DNA from: JAFAQB01 sp046724555
GTDB lineage: Archaea > Thermoproteota > Nitrososphaeria > Nitrososphaerales > Nitrososphaeraceae
Assembly: GCA_046724555.1 (NCBI GenBank)
Contig: JBKOWU010000182.1
Coordinates: forward strand, 1 to 15,779
Length of the DNA: 15,779 bases
Direction of reading: 5' to 3'
In this document: positions 1 through 6,327 of the stretch, piece by piece
How positions within the stretch are numbered: position 1 is the first letter of the stretch
Layout of the letters: the number at the start of each line of letters is the position of its first letter
Translations under genes and position numbers: made by a program
Notes under the pieces: model-generated
The model's database searches: none
What the model was told of the DNA's origin: nothing
What the model saw: the letters and a program-made list of their open reading frames with translations, nothing else

Positions 1-1059
1 CGAGTTGCAGCAGTAACACATGGTTTTGTAGGTGCAGATCTTGAATATTTATGCAAAGAAGCGGCTATGAAATGTTTGAGAAGATTGTTACCTGAACTTA
101 ATTTAGAGGATGAGAAACTTGCACCTGAGGTGTTAAATAAACTTATTGTAACCATGAGCGATTTTGAAAATGCTGTAAAAGAAGTGATGCCCTCTGCAAT
201 GAGAGAAGTGTATCTTGAATCTCCAGATATCCCATGGACAGCAATAGGCGGACTAGAAGAAGTCAAGCGTGAATTGCAGGAAGCGGTAGAATGGCCGCTG
301 AGGTATCCAGAATTGTATACTAAGTTAGGACATTCAATGCCAAAAGGTTTGTTAATGCATGGCCCATCGGGTACCGGAAAGACTTTGTTGGCAAAGGCAG
401 TAGCGACCGAGTCTGAAGCTAATTTTATTAGCGTAAGAGGGCCAGAACTATTAAGCAAATGGGTTGGTGAATCCGAGAGAGGCATTAGAGAAATATTTAG
501 AAGAGCAAGACAAGCCGCACCTTGTGTAGTATTTTTTGATGAGATAGATTCAATAGCTCCGACAAGAGGTATGGGTGGAGACAGCATGGTTACAGAACGT
601 GTAGTATCACAGCTGCTGACAGAATTGGATGGAATTCAGGCCCTATCTGGCGTAGTAGTGTTAGCGGCAACGAACAGGGCTGATATGATTGATCCCGCAT
701 TACTAAGACCAGGAAGATTTGACAAGATTGTGTTTGTTCCTATGCCTGACAAAGCAGCTAGGCAAAAAATCTTAGAAATTCATTCAAAGGATAAACCAAT
801 TAGTCCTGACGTAGATTTTGCTAGGGTTGCAGAGCTTACTGAGGGGTTTAGTGGAGCAGATACAAGTTCTGTGGCAAACACCGCAGTTTCGCTTGTATTA
901 CACGAATACTTAGCAAAATATCCTACGCCGGAGGAAGCAGCAAAACATGCTTCTGAGGCTCACGTAATAGTGCGACACTTCGAGGAAGCGGTAAAGAAAA
1001 TCAAGACGCAAAGAGAAGGCAAGCCAGGCGAAAAGGTCACAGTCCCATACTATAGATAG
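1..1059 (+). CDS. cdc48: CDC48/VCP-type AAA+ ATPase, C-terminal part (5' truncated)
   Basis: The reading frame is open from the first base, so the gene starts outside the window; 352 residues are visible. The first ~25 residues (GFVGADLEYLCKEAAM) are the end of the D1 AAA module. A linker and a complete D2 module follow: Walker A GPSGTGKT at residues 121-128 (nt 361-384), Walker B VVFFDEID at about 176-183, and the sensor/arginine-finger stretch ATNRADMIDPALLRPGRFD near nt 670-723. The Walker A second position is Ser where family members usually have Pro. The protein ends VPYYR after a charged helix. CDC48 proteins form hexameric unfoldases that extract and unfold proteins, in archaea for the proteasome among other partners. 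An internal ATG at 67 lies inside the D1 lid and is not the true start. A T-rich tract follows the stop. The assignment is secure; the missing part should be the N domain and most of D1. Confidence 0.95.
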   Translation, partial: RVAAVTHGFVGADLEYLCKEAAMKCLRRLLPELNLEDEKLAPEVLNKLIVTMSDFENAVKEVMPSAMREVYLESPDIPWTAIGGLEEVKRELQEAVEWPLRYPELYTKLGHSMPKGLLMHGPSGTGKTLLAKAVATESEANFISVRGPELLSKWVGESERGIREIFRRARQAAPCVVFFDEIDSIAPTRGMGGDSMVTERVVSQLLTELDGIQALSGVVVLAATNRADMIDPALLRPGRFDKIVFVPMPDKAARQKILEIHSKDKPISPDVDFARVAELTEGFSGADTSSVANTAVSLVLHEYLAKYPTPEEAAKHASEAHVIVRHFEEAVKKIKTQREGKPGEKVTVPYYR

Positions 1060-1087
1060 AAATAGCATAGGCAGTCCCTAACATTAA

Positions 1088-1119
1088 TTTTTTACGTCTA
1101 AATCTTTTTCTATATTTTT
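1088..1119 (+). terminator. T-rich terminator after CDC48
   Basis: Three T-runs (1088-1093, 1105-1109, 1115-1119) start about 30 nt after the CDC48 stop codon. There is no obvious GC-rich stem. Oligo-T termination without a hairpin is normal for archaeal RNA polymerase, so this is the likely end of the CDC48 transcript. Confidence 0.5.
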
Positions 1120-1146
1120 ATTGATAATGTAATTTGTTTTAGGTGT

Positions 1147-1190
1147 TGTGATCACACGGTAGAAGATAATGACTACATTCCTTTAGGAAT
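1147..1190. repeat. Two short palindromes in the CDC48-lysA intergenic region
   Basis: TGTGATCACA (1147-1156) is a perfect 10-bp palindrome. ATTCCT-TT-AGGAAT (1177-1190) is a perfect 6-bp dyad with a 2-nt centre. Both lie 155-200 nt upstream of the lysA-like start, well upstream of its TATA box at 1303. They could be regulator sites or chance in AT-rich DNA. The rest of the 286-nt gap shows no gene. Confidence 0.35.
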
Positions 1191-1302
1191 TAAATCCTTA
1201 ATGCTCACTACATCATATGAGATTGTAACATCATGTTGAAAACACTATTTTGACTGGATGTATACGAATGAGTTTATTATTATTATAGCATTCTATAACA
1301 AT

Positions 1303-1311
1303 CTTTTTAAG
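1303..1311 (+). promoter_or_regulatory. TATA box of the lysA-like gene
   Basis: CTTTTTAAG is a good archaeal TATA element. Its centre predicts a transcription start near 1332, giving a leader of about 14 nt before the TTG/GTG start at 1346/1349. No Shine-Dalgarno sequence is visible. Confidence 0.5.
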
Positions 1312-1345
1312 TCATATGTTTTACACATAAAATAACAAAAAGAAA

Positions 1346-2689
1346 TTGGTGGAAAACTCACAGATTCAACTGGTGGAGAATCTAAATCCAGCACCAGAAT
1401 TAAATCGCTTTGCAAAACCTGCTGATATAAGCAAATTGGTTGCCCAGTATGGTACACCGCTTTATTTGATTGATGAATATACGCTGCACTCAAAAGTCAA
1501 GGAACTGCACTCTGCTTATATAAGATTCAATGGACCTGTAAAGATTGCTTATTCTATAAAGGCTAACTTTAGTCCAGCAGTTTTGCGCGCTTTCGTGAAG
1601 GATGGAATTTCCTTTGATCTAACATCCATTGGAGAACTTAATTTTGTAAAACAATGTAAAGGAGATGCTGCAAACATAATTTACACGAGCGTGACAGAAG
1701 AAACAGATGAATACATTCAAGTTCTGACGAGTGGTGTAAGAAGAGTAGTTATTAGCTCGTTCAATGGAATGACAAACTTGGCGAAGGCAGCTAGCAAAGT
1801 AGGTGTTAAACCTCTGGCTATGATTCGAGTGAATCCGGAAGTAGGGGTTAAAGCGGAAATTCGTGCTTCTTATAGGAATGGTAAATTTGGGGTTCCTTTC
1901 AACGGGGGAACAATTGATAGTGCAACTAAAATTGTCAAACATTTGATGGATAATGACTTGCTCAAATTCGAAGGCTTCCACTTCCATCTAGGCTCACAGA
2001 TTACAGATTTCTCGTGTTATACGCATGCTCTGGACAAATTGGATTCATTTTTGACAAAGGTGAAAAAGGATTATCCCAACCTTAGAGTTAATACGATTGA
2101 TATTGGAGGCGGAACCCCTGTATTTTATAACGATCTCGTGCCTGACCCTTCACAGATGGCCGAAAACCATATTGATAGGTTGAACCGACTTGCAGAGACA
2201 CACGGTAAATTCGAATTGATAGTTGAGAGCGGACGATTTCTTGTAGCCGAATCATCGATGTTAGTTTCTAAGATCGTAAATACAAAGGAATATAATGACC
2301 ATAAAATTGTAATTGTGGACGCTGGTTACCACTTGTTGCTGGATGCAGCATTATTAAAACAAGAATATCCACAGGAGATAATTCCAGCACCTCGCAACAA
2401 AGGAAGCATTGGGGCGATACCTCAAAAAAACATCCATCTTGCTGGTAGGTTATGCGATACATATGATTTATTTCCGCTGTCCAAGGTATCGAATCTCAAT
2501 GATGCGGCAGTAGGAAGATATGTATCGTTCTACAATGTGGGAGCTTATTCTATTGTATTCAACATGCCTTTCCACTGTCAAACAAAACCACCCATAGTCA
2601 TGAAGACCACAGACGGGGATTTTAAATTGGTCAGAAAAGGAACCTCATACGAGGATCTCTTTATAGAGGAAGGAGGAGACATACTATAG
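1346..2689 (+). CDS. lysA: Fold-type III PLP-dependent decarboxylase, LysA (diaminopimelate decarboxylase)-like
   Basis: The 447-residue protein has the alanine-racemase-barrel decarboxylase signatures in order: the PLP lysine in AYSIKAN (K72), HFHLGSQI (H214), the PLP-phosphate loop IDIGGG (254-256), ESGR (294-297), the catalytic Cys of GRLCDTYD (C370) and GAYS (Y401). Family members remove a carboxylate from meso-diaminopimelate (giving lysine), ornithine, arginine or carboxynorspermidine. Two features depart from true LysA: the residue after the catalytic Cys is Asp, not the Glu of the usual CESGD, and VDAGYHLLLDAAL replaces the usual VDxGMNDxxRPALY with its substrate-binding Arg. The substrate is therefore open, all the more since Thaumarchaeota are thought to make lysine by the LysW/aminoadipate route. 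Starts TTG 1346 and GTG 1349 are adjacent; both fit the TATA box at 1303, and there is no ATG before the barrel begins. Family call sure, substrate not. Confidence 0.85.
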   Translation: MVENSQIQLVENLNPAPELNRFAKPADISKLVAQYGTPLYLIDEYTLHSKVKELHSAYIRFNGPVKIAYSIKANFSPAVLRAFVKDGISFDLTSIGELNFVKQCKGDAANIIYTSVTEETDEYIQVLTSGVRRVVISSFNGMTNLAKAASKVGVKPLAMIRVNPEVGVKAEIRASYRNGKFGVPFNGGTIDSATKIVKHLMDNDLLKFEGFHFHLGSQITDFSCYTHALDKLDSFLTKVKKDYPNLRVNTIDIGGGTPVFYNDLVPDPSQMAENHIDRLNRLAETHGKFELIVESGRFLVAESSMLVSKIVNTKEYNDHKIVIVDAGYHLLLDAALLKQEYPQEIIPAPRNKGSIGAIPQKNIHLAGRLCDTYDLFPLSKVSNLNDAAVGRYVSFYNVGAYSIVFNMPFHCQTKPPIVMKTTDGDFKLVRKGTSYEDLFIEEGGDIL

Positions 2690-2695
2690 CAAAAT

Positions 2696-2709
2696 CTTTT
2701 TTATAATTC
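2696..2709 (+). promoter_or_regulatory. T-rich element: lysA-like terminator and/or acylphosphatase TATA box
   Basis: CTTTTTTATAATTC starts 7 nt after the lysA-like stop. The T6 run could end the upstream transcript. The same bases match a TATA box whose start site would fall near 2730, leaving a leader of about 44 nt before the acylphosphatase ATG. Which role applies cannot be decided by reading. Confidence 0.35.
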
Positions 2710-2773
2710 GAAATGTGAATAACGGTGGCTTGATTGCATTTCGTCATCTTACTCCTTTCCTACAAAAAGGAAC

Positions 2774-3061
2774 ATGAATCATGACAAGAAAATCAGGATG
2801 CACTTGATTATCAGTGGCAAAGTACAGGGGGTATACTTTAGATACAATACTCAAATAATTGCTTCTCAACATAACGTAACAGGATGGGTTCGTAACTTGG
2901 AGGGCGGACAGGTCGAGGTAGTTTTAGAAGGAGATGAGATAAACGTTGGACATGTAATTAAATGGTGCAAAGTGGGCCCCCCAGGAGCCAAAGTTGAATA
3001 TGTCGACATACATTCTGAAAACTATACAGGGGAATTTAAGGGATTTAACGTTAATTATTGA
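2774..3061 (+). CDS. acyP: Acylphosphatase
   Basis: At 95 residues it has the usual size of this small ferredoxin-like-fold enzyme, which hydrolyses acylphosphates such as carbamoyl- or acetyl-phosphate in the cytosol. Both family signatures are present: the phosphate-binding loop SGKVQGVYFR and GWVRNLEGGQVEV. The two catalytic residues fall exactly at the positions used for the animal enzyme, Arg23 and Asn41. The ATG at 2774 is preceded by a purine-rich AAAAAGGAAC that may help ribosome binding; an internal ATG at residue 9 would leave a shortened but still complete first strand. The protein is 84 nt downstream of the lysA-like gene and could be co-transcribed or have its own promoter. No feature links it to a particular pathway. 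Confidence 0.93.
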   Translation: MNHDKKIRMHLIISGKVQGVYFRYNTQIIASQHNVTGWVRNLEGGQVEVVLEGDEINVGHVIKWCKVGPPGAKVEYVDIHSENYTGEFKGFNVNY

Positions 3062-3421
3062 ATCGAAGTTTTTATATTACAAAGAGTCTCATCATTGCAA
3101 TGGCTAGCTCTTATGGATAAATACAAGATGTGGATGCTCATAGGTTACAGCCAGAAGAAAACATTTGTTTGCATGATAAAGCGTACATGGCATACTGATT
3201 CTTAATTTGCAACGTTTTGGGTTATGCTCTGTTCCCTTGTATTGCATTACTTAATTTACAAAGCCAGTATCTAGAGAATAATACTAGTTGATCGTATGAT
3301 TCAACACAACATTGTAATGTGAAGTTCCGTATAACGGTTAGATTTGCAGTATCTGCGGTTGTCATTATGCATAACTATATCTGAACACAGGTAAAAGAAA
3401 CCCTGACTCTTCAAAATAAAC
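3062..3421. other. Intergenic stretch without a supported gene
   Basis: After the acylphosphatase stop there is a T5 run (3069-3073) that may end its transcript. The only open frame is a 30-codon one at 3113-3205 with no promoter and no recognisable product. No tRNA or rRNA is seen. The following 120 bp hold paired hairpins and the aIF1A promoter, listed separately. Confidence 0.5.
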
Positions 3422-3454
3422 TTACTAGTGAAAACAATTACATGAGACTAGTAA
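3422..3454. repeat. Inverted repeat TTACTAGT / ACTAGTAA upstream of aIF1A
   Basis: Perfect 8-bp arms at 3422-3429 and 3447-3454 are separated by 17 nt. Each arm contains the self-complementary hexamer ACTAGT, so the element is also a direct repeat of a palindromic half-site. It lies immediately upstream of a second hairpin (3458-3479) and of the TATA-like sequences of aIF1A, a sensible place for a regulator site. Confidence 0.45.
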
Positions 3455-3457
3455 TTC

Positions 3458-3479
3458 CTTACATTTTTATTTATGTAAG
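3458..3479. repeat. Hairpin CTTACAT / ATGTAAG overlapping an aIF1A TATA-like element
   Basis: Perfect 7-bp arms (3458-3464 and 3473-3479) flank an 8-nt T/A loop. The loop TTTTATTT is also a plausible TATA box with a start site near 3492-3497. If so, the aIF1A mRNA would begin just before the conserved N-terminal codons at 3507. A dyad centred on the TATA box would be a natural repressor site. Confidence 0.4.
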
Positions 3480-3494
3480 CACTAAATGTTGTAG

Positions 3495-3505
3495 GTTTTT
3501 AATTT
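3495..3505 (+). promoter_or_regulatory. Second TATA-like element at aIF1A
   Basis: GTTTTTAATTT predicts a start site near 3525 and a leader of about 25 nt before ATG 3552. Use of this promoter would produce the shorter aIF1A. It overlaps the region that would be coding or leader if the promoter at 3465 is used, so the two candidates imply different proteins. Confidence 0.35.
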
Positions 3506-3551
3506 AGGCAAAAGAAAAGTACTAAGCGAATCAGCATTAAAAGAATTGGTA

Positions 3552-3809
3552 ATGCCCCAGAAGGGCGAGCTACTGGGCCGTGTAGTTAAACTGGTAGGAG
3601 GGGATAATATAATTGTAAAATGTACAGATGGAAAGGTACGAACTTGTCGTATCCGTGGAAAGATTAAGCGAAAAATGTGGATAAGAGATCATGATTTAGT
3701 ATTGGTTGCTCCATGGGACTTTCAATCCGATAAGGCTGATATTATATGGAGATATATTGCAGCTCATGCTGAAAGGTTAGATCAAGATGGATACTTAAAT
3801 GGAATTTAA
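3552..3809 (+). CDS. eif1A: Translation initiation factor aIF1A (S1-like OB fold); true start unclear
   Basis: The protein reads MPQKGELLGRVVKLVGGDN, then VKCTDGKVRTCRIRGKIKRK, MWIRDHDLVLVAPWDFQ and DIIWRYI, the OB-fold core of archaeal aIF1A. This factor binds the small-subunit A site and aids scanning-like start selection. From ATG 3552 it has 85 residues, short for a family of roughly 95-110. The missing part is encoded in frame just upstream: codons 3507-3551 give GKRKVLSESALKELV, which matches my recollection of the conserved thaumarchaeal N-terminus (M-GKRKVL...). The codon where Met should stand is TTA (3504-3506), and the first stop upstream is TAG at 3492-3494. Legal in-frame starts are only TTG 3546 and ATG 3552. 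Options are non-canonical initiation, a truncated protein from ATG 3552, or a base error. Family call certain, start not. Confidence 0.93.
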   Translation: MPQKGELLGRVVKLVGGDNIIVKCTDGKVRTCRIRGKIKRKMWIRDHDLVLVAPWDFQSDKADIIWRYIAAHAERLDQDGYLNGI

Positions 3810-3862
3810 ATAATTGTATTAATAAAAATTCGGGCTAGGTTAACACACCTTTATCGGCTTTT

Positions 3863-3895
3863 TCATTCTGTAAACTATGTATTTTTGCATTAAAT
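3863..3895 (+). terminator. T-run terminator after aIF1A
   Basis: T5 runs at 3863-3867 and 3891-3895 follow the aIF1A stop by 54-86 nt. A weak 4-bp pairing (AGGT/ACCT near 3837-3852) precedes them. This probably ends the aIF1A transcript. Confidence 0.4.
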
Positions 3896-4041
3896 AACCC
3901 GCAAAATGATAACCTTGCAATTGTTGTATTATTGACTAATATATTTACAAAAGCTAAATTGACATCTGACCTCATAATCTCATGCACCAAAAGTTAGTGT
4001 AATTGTCTAGCCCATATATTTGCTAAATATATTCCTGACTC

Positions 4042-4057
4042 ACTCATGAGTTTTTTG
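4042..4057. repeat. Palindrome ACTCATGAGT followed by T-run
   Basis: A perfect 10-bp palindrome at 4042-4051 is directly followed by a T-run on the plus strand. It could be a terminator for plus-strand readthrough from aIF1A, facing the 3' end of the minus-strand gene that stops at 4078. The rest of 3896-4077 shows no gene. Confidence 0.35.
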
Positions 4058-4077
4058 TTGATCTACATGTGATATTT

Positions 4078-4494
4078 CTAACTGTAAAAGTTGATATATC
4101 TGTCTTCTGTCGTGTGGTTGTTATTCATTTTAAAGTTATCACATAACTGCTTGTACAGCAGTTCTGCTGCAGCTATTTCTATTAGTTCTCCCATTGAAAC
4201 CTGATAAGCTAACTCATGGACATCTACGTCAAGCTGGCAGGTTGCAAATGTTGATTCTGTCATTCCATGCTTCTTTGCCCAATCCAGAAGGAGTGACAGT
4301 ATTCTATTTGAATGGTAATTGCTGTGAATTTCCTTAGCTTCCTCCAGGTCTACTTTATATGTATTACTTATTTTGAAATTGATCCGCTTTTCATCATCCC
4401 TTGAGATACTTCTGTGCCATATGTCCAAGGCCACTCTGCCTTTTGGCCTCGAGCGGTCTGAGTTGGTATGGTTACTATTATTAGGCTCCTGCAT
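4078..4494 (-). CDS. Unknown protein, 138 residues
   Basis: I do not recognise this protein. It starts at an ATG (4494) and is transcribed away from pyrG. The first ~20 residues are Asn/Ser/Arg-rich and look disordered. A mixed segment with RPKGRVALDIWHRSISRDDE follows, then helical stretches (LEEAKEIHSNYHSNRILSLL; MGELIEIAAAELLYKQL). There is no signal peptide, membrane helix or Cys/His metal site; the two Cys are isolated. The short all-helical make-up would suit a small regulatory or adaptor protein, but nothing shows that. A possible promoter (CTTAATAAG on the minus strand, 4530-4538) would give a leader of about 14 nt. It shares a ~156-bp divergent region with pyrG that contains a 9-bp inverted repeat. 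Its length and the lack of a competing frame support a real gene. Confidence 0.6.
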   Translation of the reverse strand: MQEPNNSNHTNSDRSRPKGRVALDIWHRSISRDDEKRINFKISNTYKVDLEEAKEIHSNYHSNRILSLLLDWAKKHGMTESTFATCQLDVDVHELAYQVSMGELIEIAAAELLYKQLCDNFKMNNNHTTEDRYINFYS

Positions 4495-4562
4495 TTGTTT
4501 TTAGAATCAATATATGTATTATGTTTTTTCTTATTAAGTTATGCTTTATGCTTTGTGACTTC

Positions 4563-4585
4563 GGTATCAAAAATCATTTGATACC
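4563..4585. promoter_or_regulatory. 9-bp inverted repeat in the divergent region before pyrG
   Basis: GGTATCAAA (4563-4571) and TTTGATACC (4577-4585) are perfect complements around a 5-nt centre. The dyad lies 66 bp upstream of the pyrG GTG and 69 bp upstream of the minus-strand ATG at 4494, so one regulator could control both. It is upstream of the likely pyrG TATA elements and therefore more likely a DNA operator or activator site than an RNA attenuator. Confidence 0.5.
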
Positions 4586-4602
4586 AAAAAAGAGATTTGA
4601 AT

Positions 4603-4630
4603 TCGATTTTACAAAAAAACGAATAAAAAG
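4603..4630 (+). promoter_or_regulatory. Probable pyrG core promoter
   Basis: Two TATA-like elements lie here: CGATTTTAC (about 4603-4611), predicting a start near 4633 with an 18-nt leader, and AATAAAAAG (4622-4630), predicting a start at about 4651, exactly the GTG, as a leaderless mRNA. There is no Shine-Dalgarno sequence. Confidence 0.35.
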
Positions 4631-4650
4631 CTCATCATCCAAAATCTAAT

Positions 4651-6327
4651 GTGCGGTCACCAAATAACATAAAAGCAAATAAACCAAAATTCATTTTTAT
4701 CACTGGAGGGGTTATGTCAGGACTAGGTAAAGGAGTAGTAACCTCCTCCACTGCTAAATTATTGCAATTACTGAATTTGAAAGTTTCTTGTATTAAGATT
4801 GATCCTTATGTAAACTATGACGCTGGAACTATGAATCCTATTGCACATGGTGAGGTATTTGTCACTGAGGATGGAGGCGAATGCGATATGGATATTGGTA
4901 ATTATGAGCGCTTTCTGGATAACGCCATGACAAAAGATCATAACATTACTACTGGTAGAATATATTTAGATGTTATTCAATCAGAGAGAGAGGGAAAGTA
5001 CCTTGGGCAGTGTGTTCAAATCATTCCACATATTACAGATGCTATCAAAAAACGATTGAGGAAGATAGCCAATGACGAGTCATTAGATGTCATGGTTGTA
5101 GAATGCGGTGGGACTGTAGGTGATATTGAAAGTTTGCCATTTTTGGAGGCACTAAGGCAAATGGAACTCGAGGATGGTCATTTCAATACGCTATTTATTC
5201 ATGTTACACTTGCTCCTATTGTGGATGTAGTGGGTGAGCAAAAAACAAAACCAACGCAACATAGTGTCCAAGAGCTTAGAAGAATTGGAATTCAACCTGA
5301 TATTCTAGCTGTAAGATGTAAAACACCTCTCACTTCTGACGCCAGGCATAAAATCTCTCTATTTGCAAGTGTGGAAGAAAAATGTGTCATATCTTGCCAT
5401 GATGCGCCATCGATTTACAAAGTTCCAGAAGTTTTAGAAAGTCAGGGAATGCTCAAAGCTATTTCTGAAAATCTGTCATTATCGAACTGCCCTTTAAAAT
5501 GGGGAAATTGGAAGTCGATTACAAAATCATTTTATAACTACAATGGCACGGTAAGAATTGCAGTAGTAGGAAAATATGTGACACTTCCAGATAGTTATGT
5601 GAGCGTATATCACGCTCTTTTGCACGCGAGCGCTCAAATTGGAAAAAGATTAGACATTAAATGGATTGATTCAGAGGAATTCGAGGATAATGGAAAAGGC
5701 AAAATAAAAACAGCAGATAATAATCTTGTATACCTTAGAAAATTTGATGGTATATTAGTGCCTGGCGGATTTGGAAAAAGGGGAAGCGCAGGAATAATAA
5801 ATGTAGTCAATTTTGCTAGAGAAGAAAATATCCCATACTTGGGAATCTGTTTTGGATTCCAGTTAGCAATTAGTGAATTTGCCCGAAACGTGTGTAGCCT
5901 CAAAGAGGCCAGTTCTACTGAAATAGACCCACATACAAAAAATCCAGTAGTTATTTTCATGCCTGAACAGAGGTCTGTGCAGAATATGGGCGGAACCATG
6001 CGTCTTGGTAAACACGGAATCACAATTGTCCAAAATACTGGCGCCTCTAAAATTTACGGCAAGCCCTATTTGATATATAGGAGACATAGACATAGATATG
6101 AATTTAATCAGAAGTACCGCAATATTATAGAAAAACATGGTGTGGTATTATCTGGTTATTCTGATAATGGCAAGCGAATTGAAATGATGGAGATTCCAAA
6201 TCACAGATTCTACTTTGCTGTGCAGTACCATCCTGAGTTTAATAGCAGACCTGGCAAACCGGAGCAGGTATTCAAGGCGTTTATGAACGCAGCATCACAT
6301 TATTCATCTTCAGGTTTCAAATCCTAA
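4651..6327 (+). CDS. pyrG: CTP synthase (glutamine-hydrolysing)
   Basis: This 558-residue protein aminates UTP to CTP with ATP and glutamine, the last step of pyrimidine nucleotide synthesis. The N-terminal synthetase domain has the ATP loop GGVMSGLGKGVV (19-30), KIDPYVNYDAGTMNPIAHGE with the metal/substrate region, ECGGTVGDIESLPF (151-164) and the UTP-binding KTKPTQHSVQELRR (198-211). The C-terminal class I glutaminase domain has PGGFGKRG, the nucleophile in YLGICFGFQ (C400), GGTMRLGKH, and the His/Glu of QYHPEF (H527, E529). All catalytic residues are present. The start is GTG 4651; an ATG two bases earlier (4649) is in another frame and not used. Its length is close to the family norm of about 540. 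It converges with the NAD kinase gene and overlaps it by 11 nt. Confidence 0.97.
   Translation: MRSPNNIKANKPKFIFITGGVMSGLGKGVVTSSTAKLLQLLNLKVSCIKIDPYVNYDAGTMNPIAHGEVFVTEDGGECDMDIGNYERFLDNAMTKDHNITTGRIYLDVIQSEREGKYLGQCVQIIPHITDAIKKRLRKIANDESLDVMVVECGGTVGDIESLPFLEALRQMELEDGHFNTLFIHVTLAPIVDVVGEQKTKPTQHSVQELRRIGIQPDILAVRCKTPLTSDARHKISLFASVEEKCVISCHDAPSIYKVPEVLESQGMLKAISENLSLSNCPLKWGNWKSITKSFYNYNGTVRIAVVGKYVTLPDSYVSVYHALLHASAQIGKRLDIKWIDSEEFEDNGKGKIKTADNNLVYLRKFDGILVPGGFGKRGSAGIINVVNFAREENIPYLGICFGFQLAISEFARNVCSLKEASSTEIDPHTKNPVVIFMPEQRSVQNMGGTMRLGKHGITIVQNTGASKIYGKPYLIYRRHRHRYEFNQKYRNIIEKHGVVLSGYSDNGKRIEMMEIPNHRFYFAVQYHPEFNSRPGKPEQVFKAFMNAASHYSSSGFKS

Noticed and set aside
1619..1987. A 122-codon minus-strand ORF inside the lysA-like gene.
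   Set aside because: It is the shadow of a clear enzyme on the other strand; Phe/Cys/Ser-rich with no family resemblance. The same holds for other antisense frames inside pyrG, rtcB and purB.
3113..3205. A 30-codon ORF in the intergenic region after acylphosphatase.
   Set aside because: No promoter, no recognisable product and Lys/Met/Trp-heavy composition; length expected by chance.
3486..3507. An intron-like GT...AG stretch (3491-3507) between ATG 3486 and GGC 3507 that could supply the missing aIF1A start by splicing.
   Set aside because: Archaea splice at bulge-helix-bulge structures, not GT-AG sites, and no such fold is visible. The match is coincidental in AT-rich sequence.
3062..3545. 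Possible tRNA or known small RNA in the largest gene-free gaps.
   Set aside because: I found no T-loop-like GTTCRA motif with matching acceptor stem and no C/D or H/ACA boxes with proper spacing.
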